DNA of 64,000 bases from Sphingobium sp. TKS (GTDB taxonomy: Bacteria > Pseudomonadota > Alphaproteobacteria > Sphingomonadales > Sphingomonadaceae), in contig NZ_CP005086.1 of assembly GCF_001563265.1 (NCBI RefSeq), forward strand, positions 62,001-126,000, given 5' to 3'. The translations under genes and the position numbers were made by a program. The notes beneath the pieces were generated by a model. The model worked only from the letters and a program-made list of their open reading frames with translations, did no database searches and was not told where the DNA came from. This document shows positions 52,592-64,000 of the stretch, piece after piece; position 1 is the first letter of the stretch, and every line of letters begins with the position of its first letter.

Positions 52592-54934
52592 ATGACCATC
52601 GCGACATCGGATACCCGGCAGGCGGATATCCACGCGCTCGAAGCGCTGGACACTCGGCTGCGCTGGCTGTCATCTTGGACGGTGCACAACGCCAATCATG
52701 TGCGCATGAAGCGCGACGGAATGAAGGTCGGTGGGCATCAGGCCAGTTGCGCATCCATGACGACTATCATGTCTGCGCTCTATTTCAGCGTGCTACGCCC
52801 GCAAGACAAGGTTGCGGTCAAGCCGCATGCCGGTCCGCTGCTGCACGCCATTCACTACTTGTTGGGCAATCAGAGCCTGGACCAATTGCAGCGATTTCGC
52901 GGCCTGGGCGGCATGCAAAGCTATCCGTCGCGCACCAAGGATCAAATTCCGGTCGATTTCTCGACCGGGTCGGTCGGCTTGGGGGTCGCCATCACCGCAT
53001 TCGCCAGTCTGGTGCAGGATTATCTGATCGCGCACGCCCAGATGCCCGCCGAAGATGCGGGCCGCATGATCGCGCTGATGGGCGACGCGGAACTGGACGA
53101 GGGCAATATCTATGAATGCCTGATCGAGAGTTACAAGCATGACATCCGCAATTGCTGGTGGATCGTCGACTATAATCGCCAGTCTCTGGATCACACCACC
53201 GCGGACCGTATGTTCCGACGTTTCGACGATATCTTCGAAACCTGCGGCTGGCGCGTCCTGACACTCAAGTTCGGCAAGTTGCAGCGCGCCGCGTTCAAGA
53301 AGCCGGGTGGCAAGAGCCTGGAAGAATGGATCGATGGTTGCCCCAATGCCGATTATGCGGTGCTGACCTATCAGGGCGGCGCAGCTTGGCGTGCGCGGCT
53401 GATCGCCGACATCGGCGACAAGGTCAATGTCCGCAAGCTGCTGGACGGCTATGACGACCCGGCGCTGGCGGCGCTGATGACCAATCTGGGCGGTCATTGT
53501 GTTGAGACGCTGCTGGAGGCGTTCGCCGCCGCCGACGACGAAACTCCAACGATGTTCATCGCCTATACGATCAAGGGGTTCGGCCTGCCGCTGGCGGGGC
53601 ACAAGGACAATCATTCGGGCATGATGAACCCGCCCCAGATCGCCGTACTGCGCGCCAACCTGAACATCGCCGAGGGGCAGGAATGGGAGCCCTATGGCGG
53701 GCTGGGCGACAATGTCGCGGCGGAGTTGAAGGCCTTCGTCGGCCGCAGCGCCTTTGCCGCGACCCCACCCGAGCATCAAGCCGAAGCCGTGCCGGTCCCG
53801 GCGCGCCTGCCCGTGCCCGAGGGTGAGGAACAGTCGACCCAGTCCGCCTTCGGCCGCATCCTGATGGACCTTGCCAAGGCCGGCGATCCGCTGGGCGACC
53901 GCATTGTCACGACCGCGCCTGACGTCACCCAGACCACCAATCTCGGCGGTTTCGTCAACCGGCGCGGCCTGTTCCGCCGCAGCGAATTGAAGGACGTGTT
54001 CCACGCCGCCAAGATACCCTCGGCCCAGAAATGGTCGGGCCATGCGGCGGGGCAGCATATCGAGCTGGGCATAGCGGAGAATAATTTCTTCCTGATGCTG
54101 GCGGCGCTGGGTCTGTCCGCCCCGCAGTTCGGCACGCGACTGCTGCCGATTGGCACCGTCTATGATCCGTTCATTGCGCGCGGCCTCGATGCGCTCAACT
54201 ATGGCTGTTACCAGGATGCCCGTTTCCTGCTGGTCGGCACGCCGTCTGGCTTGACGCTGGGCGCGGAGGGCGGCGCGCACCAGTCGATCAACACGCCGCT
54301 GATCGGCATGGGCCAGCCCGATCTCGACTATTTCGAGCTCGCCTTTGCCGACGAGGTCGCGCTGATGATGCGCCACGCCTTCGAGCATATGCAGAAACCC
54401 GACGGCAGCTCGGTCTATCTGCGCCTCAGCACCCGCTCGATCCCGCAAGTCGCGCGGACCGGCGGGGAGTGGGAAACCGATGCGCTCAAGGGCGGCTATT
54501 GGCTGCGCCAACCCGCGCCCGGCTCCGAAGCCGCCATCATCTTCACCGGCGCGATCGCTCCGGAGGCTCTCGCCGCCTGGGACATCCTTTCGGAAGACAT
54601 GCCGGGCCTGGGCCTGCTCAACGTGACGTCGCCCGATCTGCTGCATCGCGGCTGGTCGGCGCGGCGAGCGGCGCGCTGGACAGACAAGAGTGTGGCGCCG
54701 AGCCATGTCGAGCAGTTGCTCTCTGCCCTGGCACCCGGCGCCGGCCTCATCACGGTGATCGACGGATCGCCCGGCGCCCTGTCCTGGCTGGGCGGCGTCA
54801 AGGGGATGCGCGTCAGCCCGCTGGGCATCGACCGCTTCGGTCAGACCGGCGACCTGCCCGATCTTTACCGGACCTACAGGCTGGACGCCGACGCGATCGT
54901 CGAAGCGGCCGCCGAACTCTTCCTGGAGGCATGA
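52592..54934 (+). CDS. Homodimeric-type 2-oxoacid (pyruvate) dehydrogenase E1 / transketolase-like
   Basis: 780 residues, GGAGG ahead of the ATG. Thiamine-diphosphate motif [20 protein letters not shown]...IVDYN (~170-205); substrate-loop features [16 protein letters not shown] and [19 protein letters not shown] domain [20 protein letters not shown] with the catalytic-type Glu; [20 protein letters not shown]. It is of the AceE/MdeB kind (single-chain E1), shorter than E. coli AceE (~887). Since Lrp-linked homologues such as MdeB use 2-oxobutyrate, the substrate may be pyruvate or a small 2-oxoacid. First gene of the E1-E2-E3 operon. Confidence 0.85.
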   Translation: MTIATSDTRQADIHALEALDTRLRWLSSWTVHNANHVRMKRDGMKVGGHQASCASMTTIMSALYFSVLRPQDKVAVKPHAGPLLHAIHYLLGNQSLDQLQRFRGLGGMQSYPSRTKDQIPVDFSTGSVGLGVAITAFASLVQDYLIAHAQMPAEDAGRMIALMGDAELDEGNIYECLIESYKHDIRNCWWIVDYNRQSLDHTTADRMFRRFDDIFETCGWRVLTLKFGKLQRAAFKKPGGKSLEEWIDGCPNADYAVLTYQGGAAWRARLIADIGDKVNVRKLLDGYDDPALAALMTNLGGHCVETLLEAFAAADDETPTMFIAYTIKGFGLPLAGHKDNHSGMMNPPQIAVLRANLNIAEGQEWEPYGGLGDNVAAELKAFVGRSAFAATPPEHQAEAVPVPARLPVPEGEEQSTQSAFGRILMDLAKAGDPLGDRIVTTAPDVTQTTNLGGFVNRRGLFRRSELKDVFHAAKIPSAQKWSGHAAGQHIELGIAENNFFLMLAALGLSAPQFGTRLLPIGTVYDPFIARGLDALNYGCYQDARFLLVGTPSGLTLGAEGGAHQSINTPLIGMGQPDLDYFELAFADEVALMMRHAFEHMQKPDGSSVYLRLSTRSIPQVARTGGEWETDALKGGYWLRQPAPGSEAAIIFTGAIAPEALAAWDILSEDMPGLGLLNVTSPDLLHRGWSARRAARWTDKSVAPSHVEQLLSALAPGAGLITVIDGSPGALSWLGGVKGMRVSPLGIDRFGQTGDLPDLYRTYRLDADAIVEAAAELFLEA

Positions 54935-54935
54935 C

Positions 54936-57605
<2,670 letters not shown>

Positions 57606-57657
57606 AACGAGCTGGACCATGCCACGACCCGGTTCGGCAAACACCTAAGGTGACATA

Positions 57658-58190
57658 ATGGATGAACTGTCCGGAACAGAGATCATCATCCGCACCTTGA
57701 TCGATCTGGACGTCGATACCGTGTTCGGCTATCCCGGTGGCGCGGTCCTCCCCATCTATGACCTGCTTTTCTCAGATGGTCGGATACGACATATCCAGGT
57801 CCGACACGAAGTCGCAGCCGCCCACGCGGCTGAAGGCTATGCACGATCCACGGGAAGGCCAGGTGTCGTGCTCGTCACTTCCGGCCCCGGAGTGACGAAT
57901 TTGGTCACGCCGTTCACCGACGCCATGATGGACTCCATTCCCGTCATCGTGCTGAGCGGCCAAGTGCCCACACATCTCATCGGCACTGACGCCTTTCAGG
58001 AATGCGATACGGTCGGCATCACGCGGCACTGCACGAAGCATAATTATCTCGTGAAACATGGGAGTCGGCTGGCCCAGACGATCCACGACGCCTTTCGCGT
58101 CGCGACGCTGGGGCGACCGGGGCCGGTTCTGATCGAAATTCCCAAGGATGTGCAGGTCGCGCTCGCTCCCTATGATTCAGGGACCGTACG
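57658..58190 (+). pseudogene. Acetolactate synthase-like large subunit, N-terminal third only
   Basis: [52 protein letters not shown] (TPP-activating Glu), [20 protein letters not shown] and [17 protein letters not shown] are the IlvB-type PYR domain (about 175 residues). Homology stops near 58190; the middle and TPP-binding domains are missing and the DNA continues as an IS66 scrap. It follows lpdA by 52 bp. Confidence 0.8.
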
Positions 58191-58204
58191 GCAGCTTACT
58201 CACT

Positions 58205-58348
58205 GCTCCAGACCTGTCGCCTCAACGAGGTCGAGCCCAGGCCTGGCTCGCCGATGTCCTCGCCCGCATCGCCGACCATCCTATCAACCAAATCGACGCC
58301 CTGTTGCCGTGGAATTGGTGCGCAATTCAGCGCGCAATCGCAGCCTGA
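58205..58348 (+). mobile_element. IS66-family transposase, C-terminal remnant
   Basis: In one plus-strand frame the translation reads [20 protein letters not shown] and LLPWNW, ending in the terminal AIAA*, the well-known C-terminus of IS66 TnpC proteins. No upstream tnpA/tnpB or left end is present, so an IS66-mediated deletion has probably removed the rest of the acetolactate-synthase-like gene and of the transposon. Confidence 0.7.
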
Positions 58349-58435
58349 TCGAACCACGCCGCGGCCTTCAGCGTATGCTTGCCCTTCGAGTGGGGCAGAC
58401 TCTACATCAAATCGAGGGATGCAGCGGGGGGCAGG

Positions 58436-59413
58436 TCAGGAATGATCTGGCTGGAAGTTTAGTTTTAGCCCGGCAACGGGCCAGGGATCGAACACGCCTA
58501 GCGCACCCCGTTCACCGAGAGTGACGTAAAGCGACCGCATGTCTGGGCCACCAAAGCATGCATTAGTCGTCAACATGTCGCCCGTGGGAACATGCAGAAC
58601 AGTCGTTCCATCTGGACTGAAGACGGTCAATCCCCCATTGAGGATCGTACCCACGATAATATTGCCAGCAGAGTCCACAACAAGCGAATCGGCGACAGCG
58701 ATGTTCAGAGTCGTCCCGAGCGGCAACGTGCCCAAGCACCGCCGGCTTCCCACCTCTCCAGGGCCGATTAGCTCGAACGCCCACAATCGGGCTGTGGTCG
58801 ATTCTGCTACATAGAGGGTCTTACCATCAGGGCTCAGGCCGACACCATTAGCGCCCAAGAGCGGATGCACAATCTCTCGGATCATCTTGCCATCAGGCGA
58901 CGCATAATAAAGCGATCCTGGAGGACAGTGAATGACAATATTTAGTATACCGACGATGTCCTTATCGCCATTCGACACTCCGACGTCACGGATGTCGCGG
59001 ATATGCGAGCCGAAATCTGTAAAGTAGAAATTTCCGTGTTCATCAAATACGATATCGTTGGGGGCCATAAGCCGCCGGCCATCGCAGTGGTCGTAAAGCG
59101 TATGAGGCTGCCCCCCTTCTAAAACGCGCTGAATTCTGCCACCGATACGGGCGCTACCGTCCTGAATACCAGACTTCCCATACCAAGCGCCATTGTTGCA
59201 GATGTACATCGCGCCATCGCTTCCTAGCGCGGCTCCGTTGGCTCCGCCCTCGACGTCGGCATAGTTTGTCTTCCGACCGCCTAAACTTATCCGCACGATT
59301 CCGGCAGCATGGGTTTCGCACACCGCTATGTCTCCGCCCGGAAGGACCACGGGCCCCTCTGCGAAGCTTAGTCCATCGGCAATAATTCGCAATGGAGGTA
59401 GAGCATGGTGCAC
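58436..59413 (-). CDS. SMP-30/gluconolactonase/LRE-family lactonase
   Basis: 325 residues from GTG 59413, AGGAG ahead. Six-bladed propeller signatures: [20 protein letters not shown] (metal Glu in AEGP), [40 protein letters not shown] (metal Asn), [20 protein letters not shown] and [20 protein letters not shown] (metal Asp region). Members hydrolyse lactones, a frequent product of ring oxygenation. It converges on the IS66 scrap and diverges from TonB receptor 3. Confidence 0.85.
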   Translation of the reverse strand: MHHALPPLRIIADGLSFAEGPVVLPGGDIAVCETHAAGIVRISLGGRKTNYADVEGGANGAALGSDGAMYICNNGAWYGKSGIQDGSARIGGRIQRVLEGGQPHTLYDHCDGRRLMAPNDIVFDEHGNFYFTDFGSHIRDIRDVGVSNGDKDIVGILNIVIHCPPGSLYYASPDGKMIREIVHPLLGANGVGLSPDGKTLYVAESTTARLWAFELIGPGEVGSRRCLGTLPLGTTLNIAVADSLVVDSAGNIIVGTILNGGLTVFSPDGTTVLHVPTGDMLTTNACFGGPDMRSLYVTLGERGALGVFDPWPVAGLKLNFQPDHS

Positions 59414-59510
59414 GGTAACTCTCCTATATTCTATCTATTGTATTAGCATTTCTCGCGAAAAGATATTCCCGAGACAACTCGGCACAGACTACGATCCGAG
59501 CGACCATCGC

Positions 59511-59527
59511 TGATCAAAGAGTCAGCA
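59511..59527 (+). promoter_or_regulatory. Operator-like 17-bp motif, site e (upstream of SMP-30 gene)
   Basis: TGATCAAAGAGTCAGCA, 13 of 17 identical to the site at 47135, about 100 bp before the GTG start of the lactonase gene on the opposite strand. Confidence 0.4.
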
Positions 59528-59901
59528 GCATGACTGTTTGGATAGGGCGTGAAAAATAAATGTCAACGTCTCACGCCGCTGAGGAACTTCATCGATTTGA
59601 AATTTCGGAGCACGCAGTTTGGCCCACCGTGCGACGTCTGGGGCTACATGGCAGCGATCAGTTCGAGGGATGCCTGAAGGTGCAGAAGCTACCTGCGAAG
59701 AGACCATGATCAGCTGTACAAGGGATGTTGGCTCCCTTCGCCCCGACAACCCCCAAAGCAGAGCCGGGCCGCGCAAATTCTGGTCTGAGCACGTGACCGT
59801 TCACCGACGCGCAGACGTTCTCGGATCAGGTCGAGCCCAACCGCATATGGCCGACGCAAGCGGAATTTATGCACTTGACGCGCTACGATCCGACTGTGTA
59901 C

Positions 59902-59918
59902 TGATCACTCAAACAATA
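59902..59918 (+). promoter_or_regulatory. Operator-like 17-bp motif, site f (upstream of TonB receptor 3)
   Basis: TGATCACTCAAACAATA, 13 of 17 identical to the site at 47135 (first eight exact), 86 bp before the receptor start codon. It is the weakest in its second half. Confidence 0.35.
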
Positions 59919-60004
59919 ACGGCGTGGCGTGTGTGAGCGTTCAGTCGATGCCCGCAAGCGATGTGCAAATCGCGCTGCACGCGAATTAACTGGGGAGAGG
60001 GTAA

Positions 60005-62392
60005 ATGAACAGCTTCACTGCTAAATCTTGGGCAGCGCCCGCGTTCAGCGCGATGGCGGCGTCTCTGCTTTGTGGGACAAGCGCGCTCGCTCAGGTGACA
60101 GATTCCAAGCCGGTCGGCGCATCAAATTTTGACGCAGCCGCGCAGCGAGATGAAGGCGGCGGATTGACCGAAATCATCGTTACCGCACAACATCGCATCG
60201 AAAGGCGCCAGGATGTTCCCGTCTCGGTACAAGTTATCGAAGGCGGCGACCTTGCTCAGCACAATCTGACTTCGCTTGGAACGGTGAGTCTCAAAGTGCC
60301 ATCCGTTCAAGTTGGGTTCGGGAGTTCGCGCGGCGCAAATCTCTACATTCGCGGAATCGGATCGGGATCCAATCAGTCTTTTGATCAGTCTGTCGGTATT
60401 TATACTGACGACGTCTATCATGGGCGCTCGCGGACATCTGCGGGTACGTTCCTGGACTTGGAACGGATGGAAATTCTCAAAGGTCCGCAATCGACCTTTT
60501 TTGGAAATAACTCGATCGCCGGCGCATTTAATATCGTGACAAAAAAGCCAGACGACGTCTTCGGCGGATGGGCAAGAGCTCTAATTTCTCCCAACGGAGA
60601 CAGCGGCGGCCAATTCGCTTTGGAGGGTGCTGTCAATAGTCGGATCACCGACACTCTTAATGTTCGAGTTGCAGGTACTTTTAATGGCCAGCGGGGCTGG
60701 CTTGAAAATATAGTCACCGGGAAGTTTGTACCACGGGAGCGGAATGCGGCGGGACGGCTGACGCTTGCTTTCGCTCCGTCCGACTTGTTCGATGCGACTT
60801 TGAAGCTGGAAGTCAGCAACAGCAAATCAACCGGCGGTCTTATTTCTCAGACTGATAATTGCCCGCCACCGGCACCGTTTACTCCAAGAGGATTCTGCGC
60901 GATTTCTCTTTCTCTTGGCCTTCCAAATATAGACACCAATAAGTATAGTGTAAATGATGGCGGGTATGGTGAGTTTAATAATAAGGAGGCCGTGTTAAAT
61001 ATAAATTATCACATTGGCGATCATGTTTTGACGGCTGTGACGGCCTATTACAAATCAAAATACTACCTGCAGTATGATGGTGATGGAACTCCGGTTCATC
61101 TTCTTAACCTACAAAATCCTGAGGTATACGACCAATTCAGTCAGGAAATTCGGCTGACGTCACCGGATGGCAATTCACTTGAATATATTGTGGGGGCATA
61201 CTTTCAGTCTGACCAGTTATTTTATGAGACGGATTTGAATTTTGGCAACCTGTCTTCGACGATCACCTCCAGTCCCGCCTTAGCGGCTTTGGTCCCTTTC
61301 TTGCCGATTGGCCAGGTCTCCAAATCAACTCAGAATGAGCGAATCTTGTCTGCGTTTGGATCTCTCACCTGGAAGGTGACGGATAAACTGCGATTGACAG
61401 GCGGCGGGCGCATCAGCCACGTTCGGAAGTCCTTCGTTTGGGACGAATTTTACGCAGCAGCTCCTGTTCCATTCGGAGTATTTACACCGCTTCCCGCGAA
61501 TCTAAATTCCCTGCCGAGCATCTTAGGAATTGGAAGTGTTGGTTCGGTGAATCTGAGCCGCAGCGACAATGCGTTTATGCCTTCAGCAAAGCTTCAATAC
61601 CATTTTTCCAGAGACGTCATGGCATATGCATCCTATTCTCGAGGCTTCAAGGCCGGCGGTTTCAATGGGGCGGATAACACGGCGATCGCGGCGAATTTCC
61701 CCTTCAATCCGGAACACGTAAACTCGTACGAAGTTGGCCTCAAAAGCGAGCTGTTCGATCGCCACGTGCTTTTCAACCTTGCGGCGTTCAGATCTGATTA
61801 TTCCGACTTGCAGGTTTCAATAAATCAGTTTCTGCCTAATGGCGTAGGGTTTACAATTGTCAGAAATGCCGCGCGATCACGGAGTCAGGGTGTAGAGCTT
61901 GAGAGCAAATTCATCGTATCTCCCTGGCTGAGTCTTGAGGTGGCGGGAAGCTATCTAGACACGAAGTATGTGAGCTATCCCAATGCATCTCCAACCGACC
62001 TTCAAAAGTTCAACGGTCTGACCTTTCAGGATTTGTCGGGTCACAGGACGCCATTTGCGCCAAAGTGGAGTGGGTCTGCCACGGCCCTGTTTACCGCACC
62101 TTTGCCGGGTGGGTACAAGGCGATCACGGAAGTTGAAGGACTTTTCGCCACGGGCTATGATACCCGGGGAAATGACGATCCGTTGCTTCGTGAAGATGGC
62201 TATGTGCGACTCGACGCGCGCTTGGGGTTTGAGGACGCATCTGGAAAATGGGCATTCGATATTATCGGAAAGAATCTTACCAATGCCCAGATCATAACTT
62301 TTGCCGCGCAATATCCCAGTTCTCTGGGGAGTCGCTCAGCTTCCAAGCAACAGCCCCGCAATGTTGCCTTCCAGGTCCGCTACAAATGGTGA
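60005..62392 (+). CDS. TonB-dependent receptor (3 of 3)
   Basis: 795 residues with signal peptide (AAPAFSAMAASLLCGTSALA). TonB-box/plug start LTEIIVTAQHRIERRQDVPV; plug motif RMEILKGPQSTFFGNNSIAG; barrel ends RNVAFQVRYKW with terminal aromatic residue. The middle region is AT-richer than its surroundings. Its operator-like site and the SDR and MFS genes downstream suggest a transport-plus-first-steps unit parallel to the 48181-51915 unit. Confidence 0.9.
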   Translation: MNSFTAKSWAAPAFSAMAASLLCGTSALAQVTDSKPVGASNFDAAAQRDEGGGLTEIIVTAQHRIERRQDVPVSVQVIEGGDLAQHNLTSLGTVSLKVPSVQVGFGSSRGANLYIRGIGSGSNQSFDQSVGIYTDDVYHGRSRTSAGTFLDLERMEILKGPQSTFFGNNSIAGAFNIVTKKPDDVFGGWARALISPNGDSGGQFALEGAVNSRITDTLNVRVAGTFNGQRGWLENIVTGKFVPRERNAAGRLTLAFAPSDLFDATLKLEVSNSKSTGGLISQTDNCPPPAPFTPRGFCAISLSLGLPNIDTNKYSVNDGGYGEFNNKEAVLNINYHIGDHVLTAVTAYYKSKYYLQYDGDGTPVHLLNLQNPEVYDQFSQEIRLTSPDGNSLEYIVGAYFQSDQLFYETDLNFGNLSSTITSSPALAALVPFLPIGQVSKSTQNERILSAFGSLTWKVTDKLRLTGGGRISHVRKSFVWDEFYAAAPVPFGVFTPLPANLNSLPSILGIGSVGSVNLSRSDNAFMPSAKLQYHFSRDVMAYASYSRGFKAGGFNGADNTAIAANFPFNPEHVNSYEVGLKSELFDRHVLFNLAAFRSDYSDLQVSINQFLPNGVGFTIVRNAARSRSQGVELESKFIVSPWLSLEVAGSYLDTKYVSYPNASPTDLQKFNGLTFQDLSGHRTPFAPKWSGSATALFTAPLPGGYKAITEVEGLFATGYDTRGNDDPLLREDGYVRLDARLGFEDASGKWAFDIIGKNLTNAQIITFAAQYPSSLGSRSASKQQPRNVAFQVRYKW

Positions 62393-62524
62393 TGGACTAA
62401 TAGATCAAGCGCCTGTCCTAATGGATGCATGTGGTTGCATTGGGAAATCTGATCCCGCTCGCCCGGATCTTGGCATGCCATGACGGGGGCGAGCGATTAT
62501 ATCGTGATGCACTGGAGGTGGAAA

Positions 62525-63385
62525 GTGGAAGAGCTTTGTTTTGACCGACAGGTCGTGATTGTAACGGGTGCGGGTGGGGCCCTCGGCGCAGGTTACGCAA
62601 AGTTTCTAGCTGAAAGAGGTGCGCTTGTCGTTGTCAATGGACGAACGTCAGGGACCGTCGATGCGACCGTTAGCGACATCATCGCTAATGGAGGTACCGC
62701 AGTTCCGGATTGTAATGACGTCGCGGTCGAAGCCGATCTGATAGTGCGATCGGCGCTTGACGCGTTTGGGCGGCTAGACGTCGTTATAAACAATGCGGCA
62801 GTTTGGAATGATGCACCTCTTTATGGCGATAGGTTCGATGAGTTCACCAAGGCCATGGACATAAATCTCAATGGCACGCTGAATTTGACAAGAGCTGCGT
62901 GGCCGGAATTGGCCAAGACTGGCGGACGCTTGGTACAGACATCCTCGGCAGCCGTTTTTGGAGTCAATCATCCGTCCTACGGAATCTCAAAGGCTGGCGT
63001 GTTCGGAAGTGTCTATGGGTTGAAGTCTGCAGCCGAGGCGGCAGGCATCAAGATCAATGGTGTACTGCCTATCGCGTATAGCGAAATGTTGGAGACCACA
63101 GTGCCAGAAGGGGAAAGCAAGGAAGCATTGAGAAGGATGCTTCCTTCTCAACTCGCCGCTTTTGTCGCGCTTTTGTGCCATGATGCTGTGCCATTCAATG
63201 GAATGTGCTTCGATGCGGGAGGACGGCACGCCTGCCGTGTCCTCTATGCGCACAATCCCGGTGCGTATGGCGATACGCCCGAGGACTTTTTGAAGATGGC
63301 CGGGCAATTGAGTGCCACGGAAGTCCTGATTCACTCCCCCGATGCCCATGCCTTTTCTGCATGGAAAATAGCCAAACTAAGGTAG
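62525..63385 (+). CDS. SDR, 17-beta-HSD4/(3R)-hydroxyacyl-CoA dehydrogenase-like
   Basis: 286 residues from GTG 62525, placed by GGAGG at 6 nt distance (ATGs at 62480 and 62507 lack a site). TGAGGALGAGYAKFLAERGA then LVVVNGR, VINNAAVWND, Ser in VQTSSAAVFG, Tyr/Lys in SYGISKAGVFG. The cofactor region and KSAAEAAGIKINGVLPIAYS resemble the dehydrogenase domain of multifunctional enzyme type 2, which acts on (3R)-hydroxyacyl-CoA esters. The C-terminal extension beyond ~240 residues (HNPGAYGDTPEDFLKMAG) also fits that group. Confidence 0.8.
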   Translation: MEELCFDRQVVIVTGAGGALGAGYAKFLAERGALVVVNGRTSGTVDATVSDIIANGGTAVPDCNDVAVEADLIVRSALDAFGRLDVVINNAAVWNDAPLYGDRFDEFTKAMDINLNGTLNLTRAAWPELAKTGGRLVQTSSAAVFGVNHPSYGISKAGVFGSVYGLKSAAEAAGIKINGVLPIAYSEMLETTVPEGESKEALRRMLPSQLAAFVALLCHDAVPFNGMCFDAGGRHACRVLYAHNPGAYGDTPEDFLKMAGQLSATEVLIHSPDAHAFSAWKIAKLR

Positions 63386-63445
63386 GCGCTTATGATGCCA
63401 TAATTGCTATTTCATCCAGATTAATAAGCATATGGCGGTGTAATA

Positions 63446-64000
63446 GTGAACGACTTTCAAAAGATTAGAGTGGTATTTGGTGCCTTCGTAACAACGTCGG
63501 CCAGTGCGATAGCCGTTATGTCGTATAGCTTCGCAGCGATGGCGCCAGACATTCAGAGAGAATTCGGGTGGGGTCGTGGATATGCGTCGTTAGCTATCAC
63601 AATGCTCTCTTTCGGGACGTTTATTGCATGTACGGGGGGGGGTAAGGTTGCCGACAAATTCGGAACTATGATCGTCTCGATCGTCAGTGCAATACTATGC
63701 GGCCTCGTGGTTACAGGGATGCCGTGGATCATAAACTCCATATTTACATTCTGCATATGCTACGCATTTATCGGTATTTTGGGCGTTGGGATGCTACCTG
63801 TAACTCTGTTAAGGCCAATTGGCCGCTTGTTTAACACACGCAGAGGCTTGGCGACTGGGGCGGTTTTGAGCGGGACGGGGGTGTCGGCAATCTTCATTCC
63901 ATTCATGACAAATGCGCTCGTTGAGAGGGGCGGTTGGCATCTCGCGTATATCGGCCTTTCCCTCTTGATATTCTGTAATATTCCTGTCCTTTGGCTTTCC
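63446..64000 (+). CDS. MFS transporter, N-terminal part (runs off the right edge)
   Basis: Open from GTG 63446 to the window end (185 residues): VNDFQKIRVVFGAFVTTSAS, then AVMSYSFAAMAPDIQREFGW, SLAITMLSFGTFIACTGGGK-VADKFGT, and LLRPIGRLFNTRRGLATGAV. These are TM1-TM5 of an oxalate/formate-antiporter-like or monocarboxylate-type MFS protein (the FGWGRG and GGGKVADKFG loops are characteristic). The GTG start lacks a strong site, so it could shift by a few codons. Confidence 0.8.
   Translation, partial: MNDFQKIRVVFGAFVTTSASAIAVMSYSFAAMAPDIQREFGWGRGYASLAITMLSFGTFIACTGGGKVADKFGTMIVSIVSAILCGLVVTGMPWIINSIFTFCICYAFIGILGVGMLPVTLLRPIGRLFNTRRGLATGAVLSGTGVSAIFIPFMTNALVERGGWHLAYIGLSLLIFCNIPVLWLS

Larger units (their letters stand above)
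59414..60004. promoter_or_regulatory. 591-bp divergent region before TonB receptor 3
   Basis: No convincing gene is present; the ORF 59619-59936 has no recognisable domain. Two operator-like sites (59511 and 59902) flank it. The ribosome-binding site GGGGAGAGGG for the receptor is at 59992-60001. Confidence 0.4.

Noticed and set aside
59619..59936. 105-codon plus-strand frame in the divergent region before TonB receptor 3
   Set aside because: No domain, odd composition and no site ahead of the ATG.

Overview
The window looks like an accessory region of a sphingomonad-type alphaproteobacterium (Sphingobium, Novosphingobium, Sphingomonas and relatives). The grounds are high GC, three TonB-dependent receptors of the kind these bacteria pair with catabolic genes, a homodimeric-type 2-oxoacid dehydrogenase cluster, and a set of plasmid or ICE genes (long ParB-like protein, ArdC, Fic with a VbhA-like partner, DUF3768, HEPN) typical of sphingomonad conjugative elements. 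This assignment rests on recalled family resemblance, not on a search.

Layout. (1) 1-5.3 kb: the 3' part of a YhaN/SMC-like ATPase converging on an OLD-family ATPase-nuclease, then small unknown genes. (2) 5.5-16.1 kb: mobile-element maintenance block, nearly all on the minus strand: sigma-like HTH protein, NT/HEPN protein, ParB-like protein, ArdC-type metallopeptidase, Fic protein with antitoxin-like partner, small DUF proteins, and an IHF/HU protein on the plus strand. Two copies of a roughly 172-bp element whose hairpins vary in a base-pair-preserving way lie here, each about 50 nt upstream of a small minus-strand gene. (3) 16.8-31.2 kb: catabolic genes. A minus-strand run FAH hydrolase > flavin monooxygenase > enoyl-CoA hydratase > FMN 2-hydroxyacid oxidase > SDR > thiolase > SDR diverges from a CoA-transferase. 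A second minus-strand group (6-oxocamphor-hydrolase-like crotonase > SDR > NTF2-like) diverges from a TetR regulator. A VOC protein and a BKACE (DUF849) enzyme follow. (4) 31.4-36.4 kb: insertion-sequence scar zone, with an IS110 remnant, a UPF0149 fragment, a broken SDR, an intact IS5-type element, and an IS1182-like element that splits a second FAH gene. (5) 36.8-51.9 kb: Rieske oxygenase, TonB receptor, GMC oxidoreductase, P450 with Rieske ferredoxin, SDRs, VOC, SRPBCC, TauD-type dioxygenase, second TonB receptor, MFS transporter. (6) 52.0-57.6 kb: Lrp regulator (broken) divergent from a 2-oxoacid dehydrogenase E1-E2-E3 operon whose E3 is frameshifted. (7) 57.7-64 kb: truncated acetolactate-synthase-like gene abutting an IS66 scrap, SMP-30 lactonase, third TonB receptor, SDR, start of an MFS transporter.

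How it may work together (inference): TonB receptors import a hydrophobic cyclic compound. P450, Rieske oxygenase and flavin monooxygenase oxygenate it, SDR and GMC enzymes oxidise alcohols to ketones, the crotonase with the conserved His/His/Asp set of 6-oxocamphor hydrolase cleaves a beta-diketone ring bond, FAH and BKACE enzymes cut acyl intermediates, and CoA-transferase, enoyl-CoA hydratase, SDR and thiolase complete a beta-oxidation-like sequence. A shared 17-bp motif (consensus TGATCAsTAAGTCAGTA) lies in front of several of these units and of the TetR gene, suggesting one regulon.

The catabolic half carries many lesions: one IS interruption, one 13-bp duplication, one single-base deletion, a two-frameshift lpdA, and several remnants. 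The island is either decaying or the assembly contains indel errors in places. The IS-split FAH gene and the 13-bp duplication are hard to explain as base-calling errors.
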